In this document: positions 1-13,360 of the stretch, one piece after another
Numbering within the stretch: the stretch's first letter is position 1
Layout of the letters: every line of letters begins with the position of its first letter
Source: Paramyrothecium sp. XJ0827
Lineage: Eukaryota; Ascomycota; Sordariomycetes; Hypocreales; Stachybotryaceae
Length of the DNA: 64,000 bases
Assembly (NCBI GenBank): GCA_020881915.1
Contig: JAJFPB010000004.1
Span: 1,612,001 to 1,676,000 of the forward strand
Direction of reading: 5' to 3'
Made by a program: the position numbers and the translations under genes
Notes under the pieces: model-generated
What the model was told of the DNA's origin: nothing
The model's input: the letters and a program-made list of their open reading frames with translations, nothing else
Database searches by the model: none

Positions 1-1854
1 AGACGAACTTTTCAGAGCCAGGCTTGTTGTAGTCATCGATAGCGGCAATACGATCCTCATGCGCCGTTCCACCATCAATTCTGCAGTATTTGAAGCCTCG
101 GAAGACACAATAATCTTCCAAGATGTCCAGTAAACGACTCATCTGAGAAAAGATCAGGACCCTGCTCCCCTCCTTTTGTAATCTCGCTAGGAGTCTGTCC
201 AATACAACCATTTTCCCCGAGTTGTAGACAAGATGTTCATCAGTGGTGTACGGCGGACCAGGCTCGGCTCCTTCGAATAGATAGGGGTGATTGCAGCATT
301 TACGTAGCTGCATGACGATATTGAGGAGCCTGGTCTTCGATTCACGCTTGCCGCCGGCTCCGTTCACGGCGTCAATATCCTTCTCCAGGATCTTCTTGTA
401 CCACTTGACCTGCATCTCAGACATTCCTAGGTAAAGGTTGACCTCCTTCTTCGGCAGAAGACTCTTCTCAACATCACTTTTGACTCTGCGCAGCAAAAAT
501 GGTCGTAGGACACGGTGCAATTGCTGAACAACGGTATCTTGATCACGATCCTGGCCTGAGAACCACTGGTCGAAAGCCTCCGAATCGCCAAAGACGTCAG
601 GAAGCAGAAAGTTGAGCAGAGCCCACAGCTCGTGAAGATTATTTTGGAGGGGTGTGCCGGTAATAAGCAGACGATTTCTGGAAGTGAATAGTCGAATGAC
701 TTGGGAGAGCGATGACTCCTCGTTCTTGATGCGGTGTGCCTAGAAAAGGTGTCAGTCTCATCTCAATTTGGTCCGGTTGGAATACATACCTCATCGATAA
801 TGATGTACTCCCACGCGAATTTTTTTAGGTGACTCTTTTCTCGCAAGATCATCTCGTAGCTGGTAATGCACACATCGAACTTTTCATCGACAAGCCGCTC
901 GTTGATCAAGTTGTTGCGATCTTCCTTGGCTCCTTGTAGAACAAGTACGTTGACCTCGGGCGTCCATCTCGCGAATTCTCTCGACCAGTTGTCAAGTGTA
1001 GACTTGGGTACAGTAATGAGATGTGGTCCTGTAATGCCAACAATGTGTCGCAGGTACCCCAGGAAAGATATGGTTTGCAGGGTTTTGCCGAGACCCATCT
1101 CGTCCGCGAGGATGCCTGAAATGCCATTCTCATGCAAGGATATAAGCCAGTTCAGGCCAGCAACCTGGTAGTCCCTCATTGTTCCCTGGATAAATGCTGG
1201 AGACTCCCGAAAGACCGTATCTGCTGAGCCACCACGCTTTTCGTCTTTGAGAAGCTCGGCATCCTCTTCGGCTTCGGTGCGTCTGCGTCTGTCGTTGGCA
1301 GCACCACCCTGCCTTCCCGCACCTTTCTTTCCTCGTGCTGCTTCTTCATTCTGGCGATCAATCTCGGCCATGATATCGCGGATTTTGGGATCGGGGTTGG
1401 TCTCGATGAAGTGTCGGAACAGGTCAGTCAGCCCGAGAAGATACCGAAACCTTCGAATAGTGTCGTCCTCCTACAGCGATGTCAGTTTGAAGAGATACAA
1501 AACCGAGCGCGGTATTCGTATTGAGTTCAATCATACCTTGGACTCATCTAGACGGTCATGTTTCTTGCCGAAGATGCTTCGCCGCAATTGATTCGCCTCG
1601 GTGCGGCGTTTTCGCCCATCCGTCATAGGTTCGCCAACAACACTGCTGGCGGTGGTGTTCGGGTTGGTATCAGAGTCTGTGTAGTCAGGCGTCTCATCTA
1701 CCTCCTAGGATCCCAAGTACGTCAGTCGAAGCTTCAAGACGAAGGTTGATTGCCAGTAGGTGACGCGCACCATCTCTTCCATGTGGCTGTTTTCAGGCGC
1801 GTCAGACATTGAAACATCTGGATCGGCCGCAGCGGCTCGTGATCGTGGAGCCAT
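1..1854 (-). CDS. ISWI-family chromatin-remodelling ATPase (partial, C-terminus outside the window)
   Basis: SNF2 ATPase that would slide or space nucleosomes in the nucleus. Reading down from the ATG at 1854, four exons are visible: 1854-1771, 1704-1537, 1470-790 and 739-1; the introns (1705-1770, 1471-1536, 740-789) have GT...AG ends and keep frame. The N-terminus is acidic, followed by an AutoN-like basic stretch. The helicase begins with [18 protein letters not shown], then motif I DEMGLGKT, motif Ia [10 protein letters not shown], and motif II DEAH, which is split D-E/A-H by the 740-789 intron. Motif [20 protein letters not shown] and the start of the second RecA lobe ([39 protein letters not shown]) identify ISWI rather than Snf2 or Chd. 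The HAND-SANT-SLIDE part lies beyond the window. Fungal genomes usually carry one or two ISWI proteins (Isw1/Isw2 type); I cannot tell which this is. Confidence 0.95.
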
Positions 1855-2947
1855 TGTGTGTGCTGGTCCTGGCAGAAGAACCACTATGCGCGACTGGCGC
1901 CTCTAAGACGCGTCAAGATGCGCTCTCAAGTGCCCTCTCCGAACTGTATGCCGGCTTCGCTAATCCTTCTGTGAGGATTCACTGACAAGTCGGTGAATAT
2001 GATTACTCAAGATCTGCAGAAACACGTCTTGTCACGTTGAGACGGCAGAGGCGGATTTTAGGATGTGCAGGAAGACGAAGGTCAAGCAAGGTGCTGATGA
2101 GAATGGCGAAACAATTTGGGGCTAGCGCCGTTAATAATTAATCCCTGTACTGGCACCTCGCGATTGTAACTATGAGGTACGTACTGTACTTCGAGAAAAG
2201 CTTCGATGTAAAGGGGAAAAGAACTTCCGTTCCGATGATGTATGTAAGGACGGGAGGTACTGCAGAGGTTCAACAACCCTTCACAACGCGACGTCACGGA
2301 CCTGAGCGGCTGCATAGCGGATGGTCCTTCTAGCTACGTGATGCGCTCTAAAGGTGATACATGATAGTTGTCTAGCTTGTCGATCATTTAAATATCAAGT
2401 AAAGAAATCCAAGTGTTGCCACAAGGCAACACTACTATTGCTTTCTTTATGTACCTACATAGCTCGCTGCGGCACTGCTTCTACGAAGAACAAAGTAAGT
2501 CACTCTCATTTAGTCACGTGCAAGTGGCTGCCCAGAGTTCCCCCACACCACGTGCCTGTACCCCTCGATTAGTGGCTTCGGACGGCAGGCCTTGCTCTGG
2601 TTACTTCGTTGAGTCAGGTGGTTGACTCCCAAGGCGATACTACAGCCAACGAGTAATTAACAGCACCTTGCGGTCCTGTACGAGAGCTGCACAAAGCGAC
2701 AAGCATATTGCTTGGATCGTGTGCTTGCGACACGGGCGCTTGCTGGCTCTGTCTCTCCTCAACCATAAAACTCTACTTTCTCTTCGACTTTCGACTTGCT
2801 GAGTCATCGGCAGGCGTCATTCCCTCCCGTGACTGTTTCCGTCAGGCGTCGAGGTAAGTTTCTAATGCCGGCCGTTCAAGTTGGCCACTTCTGATCCAGC
2901 ATTCTAGTTCCCTACGATTTTGAGCCTTGCAGTCTACTGCTTTCAAC
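1855..2947. promoter_or_regulatory. Divergent intergenic promoter between the ISWI gene and the HAPSTR1-like gene
   Basis: This 1.1-kb gap separates two divergently transcribed starts. It holds two CACGTG palindromes (2515-2520 and 2549-2554), the core recognised by bHLH factors, and a CT-rich stretch at about 2750-2830 just before the right-hand gene. No ORF here has family resemblance. The assignment as a shared promoter rests on gene orientation; the sites are seen directly, their use is inferred. Confidence 0.5.
2854..2907 (+). other. Probable 5'-UTR intron of the HAPSTR1-like gene
   Basis: A canonical donor (GAG/GTAAGT) at 2854 and an acceptor (ATTCTAG) ending at 2907 enclose 54 nt with a branch-like CTGATC, about 40 nt upstream of the start codon at 2948. 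Length and signals match the coding introns of this window. Confidence 0.6.
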
Positions 2948-3709
2948 ATGGATGCAATGCGTGGCCTGAACTCGTCACTGTCCGGCTCTGCAGGGAAGCA
3001 GACCGCCACAACCGAATCCCCGGAACAACTTCTCGATGTCTTCAAGGCCGCGGCCCTCTCTGTCACCAAACTTTACAAGACATCAGCCCTCGCCGAAGCC
3101 AAGGCTCGGACGGATGGCTACCAGGATTGCCTCGACGACCTCCTTGCGTTTCTTGACAAGGAAAACCTGGGACTCTCAGATGGAGAGGGTTGGAGGATCA
3201 GGAGATGGGCAACGGAAAGGCTAGATGGCCGTGAAGCCGCCTATCAAGGCACCGAGAGCGAAGAGGAGGTGGAACGAAACGAGCCAGTGTCTGCATCAGT
3301 GCCCTCCGCCGATGCCGCACGAACGAGCACCCCAGCACCACAGCCTCCCAGTCATGCAAGAGCCGAATCGGCTCCGGTCGTTACCTCGCCCGTTGACGAA
3401 CTACCAACTCCTCATTTTGTGGTTCCTTCGCAAGAAAATTTCACCTTTCAGTCGACCCACCAATATCCGAATATTGCAACCCTCGATCTATCAGACTCCA
3501 GATCCCACGACAACAACTCCGCCCCAGCTCCGCGATCCTCAAAGAGTCGCTTAAATAGCTCAGGCATGAGGCCCGGCGGCAGGTCCTCGAATCATCTGGG
3601 GCGTGGAGCTGGTAACAAGCGAAAAATGGACTTCAACGAACTGTTCGGTGGCTGCTTAGGCGGAAAGGACCCCTTCGGCAATGGAGGAAAACGAAGCCGG
3701 CATGCCTAG
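2948..3709 (+). CDS. C16orf72/HAPSTR1-like conserved protein (DUF4588-type)
   Basis: Single-exon 253-residue protein; ATG at 2948 sits in a CAACATGG context. The conserved part is residues about 20-90: FKAAALSVTKLYKTS, then a GYQDCLDDLLAFLDKE helix and GEGWRIRRWATERLDGRE. This parallels the FQNAATAVTNLYKES ... GYQ ... DVLAWVKK region of human C16orf72 (HAPSTR1/TAPR1), a nuclear stress-response protein that partners the HECT ligase HUWE1. The tail also matches in layout: a short KRKMDFNELFGGCLG segment followed by a KRSRHA end, like the human HDVDLNTF ... KRNRM end. The middle (about 100-210) is low-complexity Ser/Pro/Ala. The family call is from my memory of the human protein; a HUWE1-type role in the fungus is inference. 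Confidence 0.65.
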   Translation: MDAMRGLNSSLSGSAGKQTATTESPEQLLDVFKAAALSVTKLYKTSALAEAKARTDGYQDCLDDLLAFLDKENLGLSDGEGWRIRRWATERLDGREAAYQGTESEEEVERNEPVSASVPSADAARTSTPAPQPPSHARAESAPVVTSPVDELPTPHFVVPSQENFTFQSTHQYPNIATLDLSDSRSHDNNSAPAPRSSKSRLNSSGMRPGGRSSNHLGRGAGNKRKMDFNELFGGCLGGKDPFGNGGKRSRHA

Positions 3710-4257
3710 ACTCTTCGTTCGGAGTTCCTTACTCGTTAAACACGATATCTTTTCATCAAGGTTCTATCAGACAGGGCGGGGATGATGCATTGCTACGGAA
3801 GAATATAGGCATTTCATGTTGAGAGCATAAGTGGCGTTTGGCGGACCTAACGATGTCTACATGCGGTTTGAAGGGGAGTTTCTGGTTAATCATTGAAGGC
3901 ACCTACGTTGGCATTGGAGGGACATGGTTGGCTCCCGGAGTAACAGGTACTTTCTCGCTGACAATGCCCTGTTCACGATCACCATATCTGCCAGACTTAA
4001 GGGCTAGACATCATGCATGTAGTTCCAAGCTACCTTATTTTAGTTTTATACACAAGTAAAAATAAACAATCATGGTGGAGTTTGGCGGTCAAACACAGCC
4101 ACTTCAATGAACGTTTCGCTTGCAGTGAACAGTTATTACGTGTATTAGAGGCTACTCCTCGAGGACGTGATAGATACTAATTGGCCATGGATATGAGATG
4201 CGGAAAGGCCAGCAGAAATAGCGTTGACAGCCCGGAATGTCGACTTATGCTGGTCAA
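3710..4257. other. Convergent intergenic region
   Basis: Gap between the 3' ends of the HAPSTR1-like gene and the Hv1 gene. It is A/T-richer than the flanking coding DNA (for example the stretch around 4030-4075), as expected for two facing 3' ends. I see no gene or repeat in it. Confidence 0.5.
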
Positions 4258-4961
4258 CTATTCCTGGCCATCATGCCTCCCAAAGCTTCTACTTAGTTGA
4301 GCCCTCAACTCCTTATTCTCGTCTGAAAGTTCCTCCAGCTGATACTCTAACATTTGCAGCCTCTCAGAAGCTCCCAGAACAACCTCTTCCGAAATTTTGG
4401 CAAGGCGCCAAAGCCGAAGAACTATTACCAGGGAACCGATTGACTCTGCCAGACCATGCGTCGCCACGTCTATGCCAAAGCTCGCGAGGACAACGACGGA
4501 ATCGAAGAAGTGGAACCACGATGTCAAGTAGCTATATCATATGATCAGTAACGGCATGTCCTATTTGCCTGCTCCTTTAGTTCTTTTCATAATCACCTTG
4601 GGCCAAATGCGAAGAGGCACGCCAGAAGCTCAACCAGGAAGCAGGCGCTGAAGATCAAGCCAGCAATTTCCAAAATCGATATCAACTTTTGAACCCAAGG
4701 CTCATCCAACTGGTGCAGCTCGCACGCGATCAATTGGATAAAAACATTCGCAAGCAGAGCGGCGACATCGAAAGCCACCAAGGTCATGACGGTGTAGTGC
4801 TTGCGACGAGAGGACAGAGCTTCTCGACCATGGGCACGGATTTATCGAATCCAGTGTCCGAAGCCATGTTTTGCTTCAGGGTTTCCATATTGTGAAGCTT
4901 CCTCGCTACAATCGGAGCGGGATCCTCCAAGCAGCGGACGTGACGTTTGATCGTCTGGCAT
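4258..4961 (-). pseudogene. Voltage-gated proton channel Hv1, reading frame interrupted by one in-frame TAA
   Basis: Hv1 channels are voltage-sensor-only proteins that extrude H+ through the plasma membrane. From ATG 4961 the frame runs through a cytosolic N-terminus (MPDDQTSRPLLGGS...), meets a TAA at about 4842-4844 and continues in the same frame into S1. An intron at 4532-4596 joins FAFGP to SYLTSWFHFF. S1 has the selectivity aspartate (LVAFDVAALLANVF), S2 an acidic FLVELLACLF, S3 FFDSVVVLASFGIDV, S4 the signature VLRLWRLAKISEE (R1, R2 present, Lys at the third Arg position), then a coiled coil LEYQLEELSDENKEL. Without the stop it would be about 212 residues, normal for the family. It may be a pseudogene, a sequencing error, a missed splice, or translation may start at the internal Met just before S1 (around 4787), giving a channel without its N-terminal tail. 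Family identity is firm; functional state is not. Confidence 0.8.
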
Positions 4962-6102
4962 GGCTGATTCAGGCCGTGGCACGGTGCTTCGGTGGGGAGG
5001 AGCTGCTAACGCGATGCCTGCTTGAATGCGGGACGAGAGCGATGCCCAAGATTGTCTATTATTCAATCATTCGAAAAACCCGCATCCAGGGCGTGTACGG
5101 CTAACGTTGTTTTCAACTTTAGGCGCGGATCCTGGCAGGGTTCAGGCAGGGTTTATTGGGGTTTCAGTGCTTTACAACGTGGTAAGGTAGTTGGCATGCC
5201 ACCTTGCGTCAAGATTGTCTTAATCAGCTCAGTGGTTGCGGCTGAGGTGTATGGTACTTTGGAAAAGAGTTGTCTCTAGCCGAGAAACCGAGATGCAGTT
5301 AATTGCTTTAGGAGAATTTCATCATGTCGCCTTACCTTACCTCAGGTTAAGCAATAGACATACAAATGTCCCAAGTACATGCATGCAGGCAGCTGCCGAG
5401 AGACAGGGTCCGTAGAATTAGTGGTACGCACAGCCAGCCAAGCCAGCTTCCCGTACCTTAAGCTTTGACGTGCCAACACTTCCTGAGAGGTTGGTGACAT
5501 CAGTGGCCCATCCAGGCAAGTACCTCATCTAAAACCATCAAACTGTCTCCATTATACCTACCTAACGTAAGGGAGTTCTTATAAAGACTTCGATCGATGC
5601 GAATTGTTGTTTAGTAGGTTGCTAGAGATAGGTATAGAAAGGCTGGAAATCCAAATCGAGAGAAAATTCCAGGATGCCTTAATCGATTCCCGTAGGGAAA
5701 CGATGAAATCCCAACATGCATGGTAACAATAAGCTCGATCCCCAAAACACACGGGCAAACCTCGGCTCGGGTCAAACTCCATAACACGCGACAACAGCTT
5801 GATGAACAACCACATTAATCCTGTTTGCGACGCTTACCTTGGTCCATCACTACTGTCAATTCAGCTTGCGCTCATTGGACCTTTGCTTATCGCGTACCGT
5901 CCTGATTTCATTTCACGGGGTATCTTGCAGTATGTTTTCTTTTCTTGCGTCCCAACCAACTTTTGCTTCGTCGCGTCCTTTGTGCGATAGTACAACGGCT
6001 CCTTAATTCTTCTTCTACCATTTCAAGCTTTCACTTGTCGCTAACATAACATCTGAACTAGTCTGCTTCCCGTATCATTCCAATCGTCGTCGAACAGCCA
6101 AG
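4962..6102. other. Divergent intergenic region between Hv1 and the Pab2-like gene
   Basis: About 1.1 kb with no supportable ORF. It contains a TACC-rich stretch near 5331-5346 (CCTTACCTTACCTCAGG) and CT-rich leader sequence just before 6103. It presumably holds both promoters. Confidence 0.45.
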
Positions 6103-6797
6103 ATGTCAGACACAGCCAAGCCAGAAGAGCCCTCGGTGAGCGAGCGCGAGCCGGACAATGAGCTGGCAGGCAGCGAGGAGGTGGGTTCGGCGCATAAAGA
6201 GGCGGATAACCCGAGGGACTGACCCCGCGCCACTAGGAAGAGATCACGGCGATGAAGCGCCGCGTGGCAGAAATGGAAGAGGAGGCCAAGAAATTGCGAG
6301 AGATGCAGGCGACGCTGGAGCAGCAGTCGGCTGATCTTGCCGACGATAAGGAGTCTATCGATTCGCGCAGCATCTTTGTTGGCAACGTCGACTACTCGGC
6401 ATCACCCGAGGAAATTCAGGCCCATTTCCAGAGCTGTGGTTCCATCAACCGTGTTACCATTCTTCTCGACAAGTTCACCGGCCAGCCCAAAGGGTATGCA
6501 CGAAGTTCCGGCCTGTGTTCACGCTTTCGCTAATGCTTAGGGTATAGCTATGCCTACGTGGAGTTCGCAGAGCCCAGTCTAGTGGCACAAGCACTAGTTC
6601 TGAACGAGAGTCTCTTCAAAGGACGTAACATCAAGGTTACGCCGAAGCGAACAAATGTCCCAGGCATGACCCGCGGCCGTGGCCGAGGAGGCTTCCGCGG
6701 CGGCCGAGGATTCCCTGGTGGACGTGGCGGAGGTGGCTTCCGTGGCGGTTATCGTGGCGGCAACCGAGGCCGAGGACGCGGCTTCACTCCTTATTAG
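6103..6797 (+). CDS. Nuclear poly(A)-binding protein, Pab2/PABPN1 type
   Basis: Small RRM protein expected to coat nascent poly(A) tails in the nucleus. Three exons: 6103-6180, 6237-6493, 6548-6797. The second intron uses the downstream acceptor (GGTATAG) at 6547, because the nearer TTAG would create a stop; this restores KG/YAYVEF. The 194-residue product has an acidic N-terminus, a coiled coil (about 27-55, [18 protein letters not shown]), one RRM (about 65-140) with RNP2 IFVGNVDY and RNP1 KGYAYVEF, and an RGG/GRG-rich tail ending GRGRGFTPY, a likely arginine-methylation substrate. Coiled coil, single RRM and Arg-rich tail in this order are the PABPN1/Pab2 plan. Confidence 0.9.
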
Positions 6798-9653
6798 GAG
6801 CAAGGAGAATCAAGTCAAATCTCCAGCGCCATGCACTGGGCCGACTGCAGCGAGGCCCGAGATATTGGAGATGTATACCATGACTTGGACCCAGGCTATG
6901 TTCGCTTTCGTTTGGGATAGAATGCTAAGCCGAGATGGGGTAAGCATCATATTCATCGAAGATGCGAAAAGAGCCTGGTGATGTCACTGGTTTCGAGGCA
7001 TTTTAACCTTCAAATCATACTTGGTTCTACGAACGTATGAGATAAAAGGCTTGCCGTTGGGGGTTCATCGTGTACAATAAGTCTTTTCGGAAGGGGGCCA
7101 CGAATCGGAGTTCAGGTTTTCTTGATTTATCTATCCATTCAGGAGAAGGCTGCAGCTCTCCGACCTAACAGCAGACACTGCAAGAATGCACACAAAATAA
7201 AGCGCCGCCGCGATGAATGGTTGCCATTAACTATCTGAAACACGAGGCAGTGTAGTTCGCGAAGACGTTGACATTTTGCTACTACTCCTCGCGTCTTCAC
7301 TACTGATCGAGTGCGCAAGGCGTCGCTTTCCACAAAAGGATTGCATTTCCCTGTTCACAATATCGTTCGACGGTGACCTCTGAATACGTAGTGTGCTTCG
7401 AATCCATGCATCGAAGCACAGATGAATCAGATACTTTCTGGACGTTCTACGCATCCCATGTTACACTTCAACAAACTTGTTAGGACACAGCTCTGTGCCT
7501 AACGCTTTGGTCCCACGTTTCAGCTTGGTTTTGGATAGGGCAAGCCATCCGCATTCATCTGCAATGGTGCTCGTGTCTCAACTTACCGTATGACACCTTA
7601 GCTCAGGGCTTTGGTGTGGTAGCTCACACGACAGTGCCACACCAACCTTGTTTAGCGGGCGATGAACACTACGTAGTCGGAATGATTTTAGATAGCATAT
7701 GTACATGTCGATTGCGTCATCTATGTAATTCAGGAAATGAAATGCATCACTCACTGGCGAGCTGGGTGTCAATTTTCTAACAGACGGCAACATTCTTCTT
7801 TCCCTGGCGAAGAAGCCTAGCTCGAATACAGAAGTACTGGAGCCGTTTTCGGCCCCCTCCATGGAGGACCGCTTGGGCGGTAACAAGCTGTTCTCCTATC
7901 AGGCAACGACCCTTCCATGATGGCAGGCTTTGGACAGGGGTCGAGCCAATTAAAATGGACTGGGCTAAGAATAGCATTTGATTGTGACAGAGGGTGGCAT
8001 GGGAACTCGCCACAGCGATGGACATATCATCCCTCGCCTACTGTACCACCGGCAGCTGCGCCAGATTTCTTAGATGTGAAGTCCTACGATGCGATGATGG
8101 CAAATGATCATCCCGTATGGGACATAGCCGATTCGGCATATGCAAACCCACGGGGGCTTACTGCGGGCAGTTTTTGGTTGAGTATTCCCAATTATCCTTG
8201 GCAAATTCCTTGGACTTCCGAGTTGCCGGTTGAAAGTCGCAGGAACCTCGTTGTGCAGATAACTTTGCCTTCGCTAATCCCATGGACACAGCGACAGGCC
8301 CACCCTTTATTTTCGCGTTAGCAGGATCGATGGCTTCTCAGGGAAATGTGCTTCTGTCCTGCCCACCATGTCGCGAATCGTCGAGATTCATAAGAGGGCA
8401 CAGAGCGACGCACCGCCTACCAGCAGTACAAGTCCCGACCCATGACTTGTGGGTTGATCCTGGAAGGTGTCTGATTGGAACTACTGAGGTTTGAGAGATT
8501 GAAGGGCAGGTGTCGGGAGACCACGCTAAGCACAAGAGATTCAAGTGATTCATTGCATCGTAATTCGTTGCCGTGCAAAACTGGGGGCACCAGCTCCGTT
8601 TCCGCCTTGGCATCCATGTCAGAAACTCCGTCTACTTACGCGCCAGGGAAGACGAAAAGGAATCAGTCGGAGAACATCACCGTCAACACTGCCGTAAGCC
8701 GCGCGTATTCGGGAAGTTTGGTTAGCATTCACTGCCTCAAAGAGGACTGCGCCTTAGCCCTTGAGGGTACCTTACTCGCGCGAGGCACAAGTCTAGTAGC
8801 CTCTATTAATCAGACTGCGGTCGTCGTTTTGTAAGCTCCCGTAAGCGATTTACAGAAAGGCAAAGGGAAAGGAAAAGAAGAAAAAAACTGGGCAAAGTAT
8901 CGAGGAGGTAGCGATGCCCGGGTGGATCCTCGTCCTCACGCCACCGGGTACCTCCCGAAACAGGGACAAAGAGACGCCCTGCCATCCACAACGCGCGCAC
9001 GCCAAGTCGTTGCAGCAGCACAGAGGTACCCGGTGCTGGGCTGGGGGGGTGGCCGGCTTCCCCTCTTGCCTTCCACTCGGTTACCTCAGCGGCTCACCCC
9101 TCCACTGCCCGCCAAACGAAAGGGCACCGCTGCGCTGGGTTGCACCGTATACCGCAAGTACCTCTGCCTGAGGTAAAGTCACGTAGGTTGAGTAAGGTAC
9201 GGTAGATTCGTTGCCGTTCAACTCTACCCCTTCCTTCGCCTTTCCACGCTCCAAACGTCTCGACGAAAGCTCGGCCTTGACGCTTCCCTCCCCCATCGCT
9301 GCTTTTCATCGATCGGTCGGCTGCTTTTCGTCTCGCCCCGGCCTCGCTCTTCAGCGCCGTCGTCACCTTCGTCCGTCGACGCCGTCGCGTGCTCTGCACC
9401 TCGCTGTTCCGACCACGCCCATTACCGCACCGGAAGCGGGGAGTCTGGCCCTCAGGTCGTGCGTGCACAGCCTCAACCCCCGTCCTCCACGTCACTCGCA
9501 AAGCCGCAAAACATCGACTATAGAGGCCCACTCCTTTTTTGCGTCCCTTCAAATCCGTGTGTTCCCTGGGACCGTTTAGCTTCGTGACAAGACAGCTTTG
9601 TCGTTGCTTCCTATCGATTGCCTGCTGTCTTGGTCTACCGAGACGGCGACGAA
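6798..9653. other. Intergenic region upstream of the Rsp5 gene
   Basis: Nearly 2.9 kb without a supportable gene. ORFs here are short and without family resemblance. The right part (8900-9200) is rich in GGTACC/GGTAC words (for example near 8947, 9024, 9158, 9195). From about 9200 to 9650 the + strand is strongly pyrimidine-rich, as fungal promoters and leaders often are, and probably belongs to the Rsp5 gene. Confidence 0.45.
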
Positions 9654-12464
<2,811 letters not shown>

Positions 12465-13360
12465 ACTATAATGTTGTATACATTACGCAGTCAGGAAGGC
12501 TTACTTGCATCCCAGCTGAACGACTATGTACTTGCCTTGCGAGAAGTATTTGGTTTCCATGTGTTTGCTTTCGTCCTCTCACCACAGAAACTGTTTTCTT
12601 TCCTCTTCTTTTTGGGTACAAACATTGATTGTAAGAGAGGACAACTCAGGTAGTTCGGCGCTGGCGGGCAACTCTTTCAATATCAAACAGCGATCTTCCC
12701 CGCGCTTTGTGTAACTGAACAACAGCCTTGTGAACAGCCGGGCCCAGAACTTGTAGGAAGCGGCTTTGCAACGGGTGGTTTTACGCATACAAGGAGGTGT
12801 CATTGCAGTTGCAGTCATAAATCAAGCAGAATATAGTAAAATATGACTTTCTTTGATCGGATTTGGCCTATATTTATCTTGAAAAGGAACAATTAATTGA
12901 CCTTGGGGTCAACGAGTCATAGATTTCGGTCAATTCAATGTATATGCCTAACGCACATGTGCTGGAACGACGATCCGTTCAATCCGTTTGGATTGTCTGC
13001 TTGGTTCCGCTTGTTTCTCGTCTTGGCCTGTAGGTGTATTCCGAGGTATGCCGTTACCAATAAGTGGTATTGTCGAGGACAATTGAAAACATGATGCCAT
13101 GGTATACTAACTCGGCATAATGGAACCATGACCATGGCATCACAGATGTCGATGTGGCAAAAATTGGGCAAACGGTAATATGGGTGATGCTTTTTCAGTG
13201 TATTGTACTATAGCATATCTGCGGTCATCCCACCATTCTACGAAAAACAAAAAACCCAGTTTGTACACCTAATAAACAAAGGAGACTGGAATGGGGCTCC
13301 CCGCAGCCGCTCGCAATCATCTGATTTCATCTTCCAACCCCTGCGTCTCCGTGCCTCCGC
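12465..13360. other. Convergent intergenic region
   Basis: About 900 bp between the 3' ends of the Rsp5 and complex I genes. It is A/T-rich (notably 12830-12900) and holds no supportable ORF. Confidence 0.5.

Noticed and set aside
7917..8321. 134-codon open frame with several Trp residues
   Set aside because: No recognisable motif, no start or intron support, and no related frame nearby.
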